Positions 25,585 through 32,995 of a stretch of DNA of 33,016 nt are shown here, one piece after another. This DNA is from Candidatus Mediterraneibacter surreyensis. Lineage in GTDB: Bacteria; Bacillota; Clostridia; Lachnospirales; Lachnospiraceae. The notes beneath the pieces are model-generated. The model did no database searches, was not told the origin of the DNA, and worked only from the letters and a program-made list of their open reading frames with translations. Positions within the stretch are counted from its first letter, which is position 1. Each line of letters begins with the position of its first letter. The position numbers and the translations under genes were made by a program. The stretch covers positions 1 through 33,016 of the forward strand of contig DWYB01000076.1 in assembly GCA_019118885.1 (NCBI GenBank), in the 5' to 3' direction.

Positions 25585-25602
25585 ACTAAACGATAGTTTA
25601 GT
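25585..25602 (-). promoter_or_regulatory. Putative MarR operator
   Basis: ACTAAAC-GATA-GTTTAGT is a perfect 7-bp inverted repeat with a 4-base centre; it covers the -10 of the marR promoter. Two further palindromes adjoin it, AATTGCAATT (25566-25575) and TAGTTAACTA (25579-25588). Symmetry, position and AT-rich content fit a MarR dimer site. Confidence 0.65.
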
Positions 25603-25623
25603 ACTATTACACAATATAGTCAA
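25595..25623 (-). promoter_or_regulatory. Promoter of the marR-ABC operon
   Basis: The minus strand reads TTGACT (25618-25623), 17 bases, then TAAACT (25595-25600). The -10 lies inside the putative MarR operator, so bound repressor would block RNA polymerase. Confidence 0.7.
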
Positions 25624-25706
25624 GGAAAACTTCTATGATTTCACAGTTTTTTTATACTTTATTCACAAAACTTTACATTGATACTGTTCATCTTCTTTTT
25701 TAACAG

Positions 25707-25741
25707 AACATCCCGGCGCCGTATTCCGACGCCGGGATGTT
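25707..25741 (-). terminator. GC-rich hairpin after the surface-protein operon
   Basis: A perfect 12-bp stem AACATCCCGGCG/CGCCGGGATGTT (25707-25718 with 25730-25741) lies 24 bases past the stop of the last surface gene. No T run follows on the minus strand, only an A-rich stretch, so termination is possible but not typical. Confidence 0.45.
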
Positions 25742-25765
25742 TCCATCTGTGCTGAAATGATTCTG

Positions 25766-26737
25766 TTACTCTGATTTCTTCCGTTTCCGTTCTATTCCTG
25801 CTATACCGAGTACTGCCGCACTGATGCACAATAGAGCCAGCCACAAAACCGGATCCGTCATATCACCAGTCTGAAGCGACTTGCCGCCGGAAGTTTCCGC
25901 CTTTCCGTCAGATGATCCCTGCCTGCCGCCGGAGGCTCCCGTTTTATCGTCGGAGGGTTTCGTCTTATCATCGGAAGCTGCCGGCTCCTTTGTATCTTCC
26001 GGCTCTTCCGACTCCTCCCGGGCCGGCGTTGCATCCTCCACATCCCCAATGGCGATCACGCCGTCTTCTCCGACCGTCAATGTCAGGCTGATCATTGTGG
26101 TGCTATTGCCCGGGACAATCATCGGGTTGCCATTGCTGTCGGTTGTCACGGTCATTGAACCGCCCTGCGGATCTTCAATGGTAATCTCGCCAATACCGAT
26201 CACATTTCCGTCTTGATCAGTGACCGTCACCGTGTGGGTGCCGGGCGGTACATCCTTCACAGTAAAATTTCCGTTTTCATCGGTAGTACCGGTCTGTCCT
26301 CCAATATCCACCGCTGCTCCGGGGACAGGCTTTCCATCCGGACCGGTAATTGTTCCACTCACGTCATACTGCTCATCCCGGGGAGTAGACGGGGCGTTGG
26401 CAAAAACAGCTTCCAACGTAGCATCATCCGTCAGCGCCGGAGCAGTAAATACGCCCGCTCTGACCTGGGCCGTCACATCTTCGCCATTATAGTACAGGGC
26501 GGATAAGACCATACCCGCATCCGGCACGATCCACCAGGACTGTACCCTCTGCCGTTCGATCTTCACTGATCCCTGGCAGACTTGATTATTCGCTATGATT
26601 TTGCCGCCCTCTGCTTGAACGTTCACGGTATGGCGCTCCGGCACGGTAGTGCGGATCGTCACTTCATCCGCCAAGGCCGTTGTACTCATGCCAAAGACCA
26701 GAAACAGGGAAAGCAGCAGAGCTGTTACTTTTTTCAT
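25766..26737 (-). CDS. Cell-wall anchored surface protein with LQTGD-type sorting signal
   Basis: The 323-residue protein has a signal peptide (1-23, MKKVTALLLSLFLVFG then ALA). A beta-rich region follows (25-115), resembling HTVNVQAEGG-type bacterial repeat domains. Next is a carboxypeptidase-regulatory-like domain (about 120-185) with SGTITGPDGKPVPGAAVDI, then another beta stretch and a low-complexity Glu/Lys/Ser/Gly linker (230-285). The C-terminus is a sorting signal: SLQTGD near 287, a hydrophobic helix and the tail RKRKKSE. It should be attached covalently to the wall by a sortase, which is not in the window. I chose ATG 26737, with AAGGTGG upstream. It is the last gene of the seven-gene operon and may be the base or anchor of the structure the others form. 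Confidence 0.85.
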   Translation of the reverse strand: MKKVTALLLSLFLVFGMSTTALADEVTIRTTVPERHTVNVQAEGGKIIANNQVCQGSVKIERQRVQSWWIVPDAGMVLSALYYNGEDVTAQVRAGVFTAPALTDDATLEAVFANAPSTPRDEQYDVSGTITGPDGKPVPGAAVDIGGQTGTTDENGNFTVKDVPPGTHTVTVTDQDGNVIGIGEITIEDPQGGSMTVTTDSNGNPMIVPGNSTTMISLTLTVGEDGVIAIGDVEDATPAREESEEPEDTKEPAASDDKTKPSDDKTGASGGRQGSSDGKAETSGGKSLQTGDMTDPVLWLALLCISAAVLGIAGIERKRKKSE

Positions 26738-26759
26738 AACTGTCCACCTTCTTTCCAGG

Positions 26760-27257
26760 TCACGGATTTGCTGCCGCTCCAGACGCCTCCACATAGGAGA
26801 TGGTAAAGGTTACTGTATCCGAATATTCTCCTGCATACGCCTGATCCCATGCCTGTTTGGTAATATCAATGGTCAGAGGCGTGCTCTGTCCGGCTGCCGT
26901 GTATTCCTGGGATACAAACGCTGTGCCGCCGGCATTGATGGCATAGGCAATGGTCTTTGTATCGTCCGCTTTATTTTTCAAGAGCCCGCTGGCTGCAAGC
27001 TCCACTTTTACTACGCGGCCCGGATCGATCTGAGCCTTATCCAGAACAATAGTGCCAAACGCAGTGGATGTTTTGTTAAACTCCACCTGGATATCCTTCG
27101 GGATGGTCACCGTATAGGTCGGGGCAATGGATGCCGAGATCGTTACTTCTTCTCTTTTGGGGGTTCCGTCTTCCTCCGTAATCTCCGCGGCAAAAACAGT
27201 GCATGTCATGGCCATTGTCATGATTAAAGTCAAAAGAATTGCTGTCAGTTTTTTCAT
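26760..27257 (-). CDS. Small secreted beta-module protein (165 aa)
   Basis: A signal peptide (1-23, ending VFAAE) is followed by one module of about 130 residues that begins APTYTVTIPKDIQVEF and closes with AYAGEYSDTVTFTISYV. The same opening and closing motifs recur in three other products of this operon, so I read it as a structural subunit, possibly fimbria-like. It has no membrane anchor or sorting signal. It sits 14 bases downstream of the HYT-domain gene, with GAGGAGGT before its ATG. No function is established. Confidence 0.8.
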   Translation of the reverse strand: MKKLTAILLTLIMTMAMTCTVFAAEITEEDGTPKREEVTISASIAPTYTVTIPKDIQVEFNKTSTAFGTIVLDKAQIDPGRVVKVELAASGLLKNKADDTKTIAYAINAGGTAFVSQEYTAAGQSTPLTIDITKQAWDQAYAGEYSDTVTFTISYVEASGAAANP

Positions 27258-27271
27258 ATTTCATTACCTCC

Positions 27272-28522
27272 TCAATGGTTCATATTCTCAACGCTGATCG
27301 TAAAGGTTACGGAGCCGCTGTATTCTCCTGCATACTGAATACTGGAATCATTGGCAAGATCAAAGGAAAGCGTTGTGCTCCCACTATCCGCCTCAGACGG
27401 ATCTACTGTTAGGACTGTACTATTCTTTTCAATGCTAAGCCCATTCGCTTTCACGTTATAGGCAAGAGATGCGCTTTCAACTGTTTTTATGGTAAATTCC
27501 TCTTCACCATCAGGATTCTGTTCTGTTGCATTAATGCCGGTCAGTTTCACTACCATCCGGCTGTTCTTAGCCACCCTGACGTTTTCTGCCGATATGGTAA
27601 CATCACTTCCCAGGGTCACAGAAGAGGGTATCGTGACCATATAGCTCGGATCTACCGTGTAGGTAATCTGCGTGCTGTTTTCCTTATAACGAAAGGAAAT
27701 ATTAGTAAATTCGCTCGCTCCTGTCGCGAATGGAGTTTGACTGGACAGCAGCATCAATACGAGTTTGTGAACGCCGTCAATGGTTCCTTGGAAAGTCTCC
27801 GGGATCGAAACCCACTCATAGGCAGTCAGGTCGATATCATTCTGTATCTCAAAGGTTTTCCCTGATAAATCGTTGCCATTATTTGCGAGATAAGACAGGC
27901 CCGCCACCTGTTGCGGCGTTGTCAGCCTAAAATAGGGTTGGTCTTCCTCATACCAGCTTATATCATAGTTTCCTTTATCCAGCCAACTGTTTCCGGCCGC
28001 CGAAACGGGGAGCACTTCCATTAAGAGAGCCGCTGAAAGCACACCGACCGCTGCTATATTGCGAAAGGCAGACCATTTGGTTTTTCTGTAAAACGGCTCC
28101 GCTTTCACTTCCATGTTTTTCTGCGTATCATTCAAACTGCTTAATGAAAAAAGCTGCGCATTGATAAAGGAAAGAGAACCGTGATGTAAGAGGGATTTAT
28201 CATACGGATTAAAACCCTCCTGCTGACAGAGAAAGCGATAAAAACTTCCATCATTTTGCGTCTCGATCCTAAGGATCACATAATCTTCTGCCTTTTGCGG
28301 TATCCGTCTCTGTACCGTCAACTGATCATCGATATAGGATATCGGAGTTTCCAGCAGTTCCTTAAACAGCAACCGTGCATCCGCCAGACTTTCAGCAAAA
28401 AAGCAAAAGCCATCATGGCCGCTCCGGACTGTTTTTTCCTGCAAAATCTTTTGTGCGTTCTTTTTGGAGGTATAGTGGTATACCGTCCGAATGGGTGTTT
28501 TGTATTTTACAAATTGCATCAT
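27272..28522 (-). CDS. Fusion of a HYT-motif (HYD1/ART-like) domain, membrane segment and surface modules
   Basis: The 416-residue product has an unusual order. Residues 8-130 form a soluble domain opening with TVYHYTSKKNAQKILQEKT and GFCFFAESLADA, reminiscent of HYD1-type or other H-Y-x ADP-ribosyltransferase-like folds. Residues 150-176 are a basic-then-hydrophobic segment ending PVSAAG, which looks exactly like a signal peptide. Residues 180-265 resemble GLUG-type surface domains (FEIQNDIDLTAYEWVSIP). Residues 285-416 are the operon's beta module with DPSYMVTIPSSVTL and QYAGEYSGSVTFTISVE. The start overlaps the previous stop (ATGA) with GGGGAG upstream, so the N-terminal domain is clearly translated. 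Internal initiation at Met137 would give a plain secreted protein, but no ribosome site is seen there. Enzymatic activity is inference. Confidence 0.75.
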   Translation of the reverse strand: MMQFVKYKTPIRTVYHYTSKKNAQKILQEKTVRSGHDGFCFFAESLADARLLFKELLETPISYIDDQLTVQRRIPQKAEDYVILRIETQNDGSFYRFLCQQEGFNPYDKSLLHHGSLSFINAQLFSLSSLNDTQKNMEVKAEPFYRKTKWSAFRNIAAVGVLSAALLMEVLPVSAAGNSWLDKGNYDISWYEEDQPYFRLTTPQQVAGLSYLANNGNDLSGKTFEIQNDIDLTAYEWVSIPETFQGTIDGVHKLVLMLLSSQTPFATGASEFTNISFRYKENSTQITYTVDPSYMVTIPSSVTLGSDVTISAENVRVAKNSRMVVKLTGINATEQNPDGEEEFTIKTVESASLAYNVKANGLSIEKNSTVLTVDPSEADSGSTTLSFDLANDSSIQYAGEYSGSVTFTISVENMNH

Positions 28523-29049
28523 GATCTCCCCTCTTGTGCGGATGCTTCTGTTACGCGGAGCGTAAATGTTACAGTCCCCGAGTAATTACCAGCATAGGCA
28601 GGATCATCCGCTGCAAAATGCAGGGCGGCGGACTGCGTCACATTTTTATCTGTCTTAAATGTAGCGACCACATCGCCGCTGCTGATCGGAATGGCGGAAT
28701 CATCCACTGTGACCGCATACTTCCATTCTGTCTGGCCTGAGGACATCTTAAACGCACCCTCGTTACCCGCCAGGGTCACCTGAATGACATCACCCTGATT
28801 CAGCCGGACATTCTCTGCCTTAATCTCAGCCTTCTGTTCATAGGTTACTGTACCGTTTGTTTCTTCCCGTACCAGATTCACTCTCGTCGGGATGGTCACC
28901 GTGTAAGTAGGAGCCACGTTATAGGAAACGGTAGCGATTCCGGTTTTATCTGCAGTATTCTGATCAATGGTCGTATCCTCCGCGAATACCGTCACACTCA
29001 TGGAAAGTGCAAGCGCCAGCGCCAGAATCAAAGTCATCAATTTTTTCAT
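28519..29049 (-). CDS. Small secreted beta-module protein (176 aa)
   Basis: A signal peptide (1-24, LALALALSMSVTVFAE) is followed by a single module opening NVAPTYTVTIPTRVNL and closing AYAGNYSGTVTFTLRVT. A middle block, AEIKAENVRLNQGDVIQVTLAG, parallels ISAENVRVAKNSRMVVKLTG in the neighbouring fusion protein. I chose ATG 29049, with GGAGG 8 bases upstream, over the ATG at 29064. It is probably an exported structural subunit, paralogous to the 165-residue protein. No known family name is assigned. Confidence 0.8.
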   Translation of the reverse strand: MKKLMTLILALALALSMSVTVFAEDTTIDQNTADKTGIATVSYNVAPTYTVTIPTRVNLVREETNGTVTYEQKAEIKAENVRLNQGDVIQVTLAGNEGAFKMSSGQTEWKYAVTVDDSAIPISSGDVVATFKTDKNVTQSAALHFAADDPAYAGNYSGTVTFTLRVTEASAQEGRS

Positions 29050-29098
29050 CTCAAAATCCTCCATTTTCTATTTTGAAAGTGCGCTCAGCACGTTCCAA

Positions 29099-31792
29099 TC
29101 AATTGCCGCTGCCTGACGTATCTGCCAGGCGCACGGTAAAGGTTACTGTGCCGGTATAGTTACCAGCGTAGGTGATATCCTGATCCTCCGGTTCCAGGAA
29201 TGACAAAGATACTTGACCGCTGGATGCCGTTGTAGCGGGCAGTACCACGCTGATCTGGCTGCCGTTAATCATCCCTGTTGTGCCACTGACCGAAACCGAT
29301 GTAATGCCCGCGTCGGAGGAAAGCCACTTGGCGTAGTAGATTTTATCCTCCGTTTCGGTAGCATCGATTGCCGTGACTGCGTTGCCGGTGAATGTACTAT
29401 CCTCGTACCAGCCCGCAAATGCGTAGCCCGCGCGGGTCACATCGGTAGGCAGCGTCACGCCCACGCCGTAGGTGTATTCGGTCACGTTGCCGTTATTCAC
29501 AGTGCCGCCGTTGATTTCCAGCGTCACTTTGTAGGTACTCGCCGTCCACTTGGCATAGAGGGTCGTTGCGGCGGTCACGGTACTGGTAGCAAACGTCCAC
29601 TCGCTGCCCTCTGCAAAGGTGCTGTCACTGTACCACCCGTCAAACCTGTGGCCTGTTCTGGTGGGTTCTGCCGGGGCGGTCGCGGTGCCGCCATTGGGGA
29701 CAAGCTGCATGGGGATTATCCCTGTCCCGCCATTCGTATCAAAGGAAACCGTATAGAGCGCGGCGCTTTGGCTGCTTGGGCTGCTGTCAGAATAAGCGCC
29801 GCTACCAGTGGCCGTGACGATAAAGGTATAGCTGCCCGCCTGGGTTATGGTGTTTGCAAAGTCATAGGACGTGCCGCTTGTGGTAGCAGGGCTGCCCTGG
29901 GCGCTGCCGTCCTTGTAGAGCTGGACGGAATAGCCGGAAGCTTTTGTAACCGCGCCCCATGTGGCTTGGCCGGGGGTGGTGGTACTCCATGCAAGCCCCG
30001 TCGGGGCGTCAAGCGGTTTGCTGATGGTAAATCGCTTTGTTGCTTCCGCCGCCGCATACCGACTTGTTTCCGCCGCAGACACTTTCACCCAATAAATGCC
30101 GGGGGCAGAGGGGGCGGCATTATCGGTAAGCTGGTTGCCAATCGTCCCGCTGTTGTCCTCATGCCATGTAATGGTGATGGTCGGTGTCGTCGTATCTCCG
30201 GTGTAGGTATAGCCGCTGCTGTCCAGGGACACGGCGCTGCCGTTATGGGTCTTATCCAGATTTGCAGTAATGGTAATGGTCGCCGTCAGTTTTGGGTCAA
30301 TGGAGCCGCCTCCCGTGATTGTAACATTCTCCGGCCAGGAAGCACCCTCCGGCAAAGAAAGGCTTGCCCCATCTGGAATGTTGATCGTGATACCGTCGGG
30401 GAATGTCACATCGTTGGGCAGTTGCAGGTCGCCGTAGACCTCGTATGTATTGTTCCCGCCAGTGCTGGGCCGGATACCGGAGCCGTTTGTGCCATCACCA
30501 CCAGCTTGACTATTTCCTTGCCCGCCACCAATATTGATGCCATCATCGATGCCGCTGGTGCCAGTACCCGTGCCGCCGGCACCGATGCCACTACTGATTC
30601 CCCCAGTGATGGTAACGCTGCCGCCTCTGATGGTCACATTGCCCCCCGCGCCGCCAGAGCCGGAGGTATAACTTGTACCGCCGCCGATGCCCGCGCCGCC
30701 AAATCCGTTTGTACCTCCGTCGCCGCCAGTCACGGTAAGGAAGCCATTTCCTTGAATGGTAAGCGTGGCCCCGCTGGGAAGATGGATGCCTGGGGCGGCC
30801 ATAACGGCATTAAAATCATCATACCTGCCGCCAGTCAGTGTGTTTGTGCCATCCAGAATCAGCGTCACATTCGCGCCGGATTGAATATCAAAGGCGGTGC
30901 CGGTGGTTTCAGAGCGATCAATGGTGACGTTACTTAATGTAATTGTCGCCGTCACGCCGGAGTTGACGGTGATGGTGTTGGTTGTCGTGGTGCTGCTGCC
31001 GGTGATGGTATAGGTGCCGCCCTCGGTAATCGTAACACTGCTACTGTTGATGTTATATGTACCTCCCGCCAGCGGCACAAACATTCCATTGAACACAGCA
31101 AAGAGATCGTCAAAGATGTCGGCCCCGGTGATCAGCTCTTTCTCCTCGTCGGTCAGAGCGGTATAGGCGTCGAAGGCCGCCTGCACCTGCTCATACACTG
31201 TCCCTTGTTCGTCCTGGGACATACTTTCTAATTCTTCTGCCGTGGGAAGCGCGTCGATCAATGTCTGCACGTCGGCCACGGCGCTGTCTATGGCGCCCCC
31301 CGGGGTGGCGGATTCTTCCTCCATTTCGCCGCTGTCCTGGGGATTGCATATCTCGCAGACAAAGGTGCATGGTGTCCCCTGGGTGGCCGGGGTATAGCCG
31401 CAAGCCGCGTCATGTTCATGCTTGCAGTCTAAAATCTCTGTGATACAACCGCTTTCCTCGCTGCACACATGGGTACATTCTGTCGGCTCGGCTTCCTCCG
31501 GCTGGGACGGGGTGGCCGTGCCCGCGGACACGCTCTCCGCCGGGTAGCACTCGTCTGTATGCTCATGGACGCAGTTTGTCACAAGGGTATAACAGTCCCC
31601 GGTGTGTTCATGGCTGCATGGCGTTCCCTCGCTGCCCTCGGTGTAGCCGCACTCGTCCGTGTGCTGTGGGTGGTGTTCACACAGACCGGTTCCTTTGCTC
31701 TCTGTCGTCTCCGCCAGTGCTGTAATGGGGATCGTCCCCAGAATCAGCACCAGGCTGAGCAGCACAGAGAGGAATCTTCTCTTTCCCAACAT
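29099..31792 (-). CDS. Large Cys/His-rich, beta-helix-like surface protein (897 aa)
   Basis: A signal peptide (1-27) is followed by Cys/His repeats (about 37-152) of the type CxHEHTxECY, likely to bind metal or form disulfides. Next is a helical spacer (165-235, LIDALPTAEELESM) and a Thr/Gly-rich right-handed beta-helix-like region (240-430). An MBG-like Ig domain (about 500-590) and a fibronectin type III-like domain (595-680) come next. Two InlB/Listeria-Bacteroides repeats follow (690-815; GHRFDGWYSDSTF, GYAFAGWYEDSTF, each ending YAKW). The operon's beta module closes the protein (TYAGNYTGTVTFTVRLA). There is no wall anchor. The gene is GC-rich compared with the housekeeping genes. It is probably the major adhesin-like component; that role is inferred. 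Confidence 0.85.
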   Translation of the reverse strand: MLGKRRFLSVLLSLVLILGTIPITALAETTESKGTGLCEHHPQHTDECGYTEGSEGTPCSHEHTGDCYTLVTNCVHEHTDECYPAESVSAGTATPSQPEEAEPTECTHVCSEESGCITEILDCKHEHDAACGYTPATQGTPCTFVCEICNPQDSGEMEEESATPGGAIDSAVADVQTLIDALPTAEELESMSQDEQGTVYEQVQAAFDAYTALTDEEKELITGADIFDDLFAVFNGMFVPLAGGTYNINSSSVTITEGGTYTITGSSTTTTNTITVNSGVTATITLSNVTIDRSETTGTAFDIQSGANVTLILDGTNTLTGGRYDDFNAVMAAPGIHLPSGATLTIQGNGFLTVTGGDGGTNGFGGAGIGGGTSYTSGSGGAGGNVTIRGGSVTITGGISSGIGAGGTGTGTSGIDDGINIGGGQGNSQAGGDGTNGSGIRPSTGGNNTYEVYGDLQLPNDVTFPDGITINIPDGASLSLPEGASWPENVTITGGGSIDPKLTATITITANLDKTHNGSAVSLDSSGYTYTGDTTTPTITITWHEDNSGTIGNQLTDNAAPSAPGIYWVKVSAAETSRYAAAEATKRFTISKPLDAPTGLAWSTTTPGQATWGAVTKASGYSVQLYKDGSAQGSPATTSGTSYDFANTITQAGSYTFIVTATGSGAYSDSSPSSQSAALYTVSFDTNGGTGIIPMQLVPNGGTATAPAEPTRTGHRFDGWYSDSTFAEGSEWTFATSTVTAATTLYAKWTASTYKVTLEINGGTVNNGNVTEYTYGVGVTLPTDVTRAGYAFAGWYEDSTFTGNAVTAIDATETEDKIYYAKWLSSDAGITSVSVSGTTGMINGSQISVVLPATTASSGQVSLSFLEPEDQDITYAGNYTGTVTFTVRLADTSGSGN

Positions 31793-31811
31793 TCATACAC
31801 CTCCAAGTCTA

Positions 31812-32348
31812 TCACTGTACGATCAGTACGGTTTCCACATTCGCGCCGTTCATGGCGCTGCCATCCTCCAGGGACGCTGTGGTAATCCGTATGGTTGCGT
31901 TGTATTCCCCTGCAGGCAGCGCCCGCGACAGGGTGATGTCCGATACCATCTGGCCCGGCGGTACCATTTTCGAGGTATACAGCACCTCATTGGTATCGCT
32001 CAAGACCAGCTCAAAGGTAAAGTAACAGGGATTTCCCTCCGGGTTTAAGAGGGCCACCGTCACATTGGTAGTATCCGCCGGGATAGTAATGCTGGGGTAT
32101 CCGGGGATCTTAATCCCTACCTCTTCCTCGCCTCCCTGGTCAGGCAGCTCGCCGCCGTTCCAGTCCTGGGCGTCCGGGTCAATATCCGGCGTAAATTCAT
32201 CGGTTACAGGGGTATCTCCAAACCATTTCTGCCAGTTCAAGCCCAAGGTCACGCCACCGGCCACCAGCAGGATCACAACAACGGCCAGAATGGCCAAGGT
32301 TTTCGGGGTCAGAATTATCCCCTGTTTCTTTTTTTGTTGATTCGTCAA
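31812..32348 (-). CDS. Membrane-anchored extracellular protein (178 aa)
   Basis: A short basic N-terminus and a membrane helix (about residues 14-37, TLAILAVVVILLVAGG) are followed by an acidic linker (FTPDIDPDAQDWNGGE). The extracytoplasmic beta domain has SITIPADTTNVTVALLNPEG and closes LPAGEYNATIRITTAS, a reduced version of the YAGxY motif of its neighbours. It probably stays in the membrane facing outward, perhaps as an assembly or base component. Translation starts at a TTG (32346-32348) with GGGAGG upstream; no ATG suits the N-terminus. It lies 19 bases upstream of the 897-residue gene. Confidence 0.78.
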   Translation of the reverse strand: MTNQQKKKQGIILTPKTLAILAVVVILLVAGGVTLGLNWQKWFGDTPVTDEFTPDIDPDAQDWNGGELPDQGGEEEVGIKIPGYPSITIPADTTNVTVALLNPEGNPCYFTFELVLSDTNEVLYTSKMVPPGQMVSDITLSRALPAGEYNATIRITTASLEDGSAMNGANVETVLIVQ

Positions 32349-32379
32349 AGGCTGACGCCTCCCTTCTTATCTTCTTTCT

Positions 32380-32868
32380 TCATTCTCTATGTATAACCTC
32401 CTTCATCGTCTCTGCTCCAGCCAGTTTCTCTTCCGGAATAGCCCCAGGGAAAGAGCCGTGAAACTCTGTCCAGTTGCCATAGGGTGTAATCCCCATCCAA
32501 GTCGCAATCAGTTCATAATCCTTTGGCTCTTTAGGGGCCGGAAAAATCTGCTCATGATAGGAAAAGACCGGCTTCGGACACGGCTCGTCCGGATCCAGCA
32601 GCCGTACGTTTTTCATCCAAGGCGCTTTCTCGCAGAGCTGCCCGTAGATGGCATCTCTGTCCGGGCCAAAGAGAATGGCTCCGGTGCGCGTGATGGGATG
32701 AAATACCTGCCTCTGCAGTGTTTTCGTATAAAATCCCGCCCGGTAGAAGGCAGGTACCCAATGCCTGTCCTGGCATATCCGATAGAGAGTTCGGGCCATC
32801 AACTCGCCCTGTTTCTTAGGCCCCAGCAACAGCAGGCGCTCCACTGGGGGATTCGGTAAATTGTTCAC
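32380..32868 (-). CDS. Uncharacterised cytosolic protein heading the surface operon
   Basis: The 162-residue product has no signal peptide or membrane helix. It contains PVERLLLLGPKKQGELMARTLYR, GAILFGPDRDAIY and a C-terminal stretch rich in Pro, Trp and acidic residues. I do not recognise a family. Translation starts at GTG 32868, with AAGGAGG 6 bases upstream; an in-frame TTG at 32886 overlaps that ribosome site and is unlikely. It lies 31 bases before the membrane protein gene, so it belongs to the operon. A regulatory, chaperone or assembly role is possible, with no evidence for any of these. Confidence 0.7.
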   Translation of the reverse strand: MNNLPNPPVERLLLLGPKKQGELMARTLYRICQDRHWVPAFYRAGFYTKTLQRQVFHPITRTGAILFGPDRDAIYGQLCEKAPWMKNVRLLDPDEPCPKPVFSYHEQIFPAPKEPKDYELIATWMGITPYGNWTEFHGSFPGAIPEEKLAGAETMKEVIHRE

Positions 32869-32892
32869 AGGATTCCTCCTTTCCAAAAGCGC

Positions 32893-32939
32893 AAAAAAGG
32901 TGCATCATACCCGCGATTGCTTACGGGCATCATGCACCT
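32893..32939 (-). terminator. Terminator or attenuator hairpin in front of the surface operon
   Basis: On the minus strand an imperfect stem of about 16 bp (32898-32913 with 32924-32939, outer 8 bp perfect) is followed at once by TTTTTT (32893-32898). It ends 24 bases before the first start codon of the operon, inside its leader. It is either the terminator of a gene beyond the window, with a promoter hidden in the short gap, or an attenuator of the operon. Confidence 0.7.
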
Positions 32940-32995
32940 GATAAAAACCTCTATGTAATTTTGAAAAAGAGCATTAGAAAAGGGCAGACTTATCC

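Noticed and set aside
29213-30937. 574-codon open frame on the plus strand opposite the large surface gene
   Set aside because: The minus-strand gene has a signal peptide, domains and a ribosome site. The antisense frame is Arg/Gly/Ala/Cys-rich without any recognisable domain, a typical shadow of a GC-rich repetitive gene.
32940-32995. Promoter for the surface operon between the hairpin and the TGTC repeat
   Set aside because: Only a weak TTTTCT/TACATA pair with 18-base spacing is visible on the minus strand, not enough for a call.
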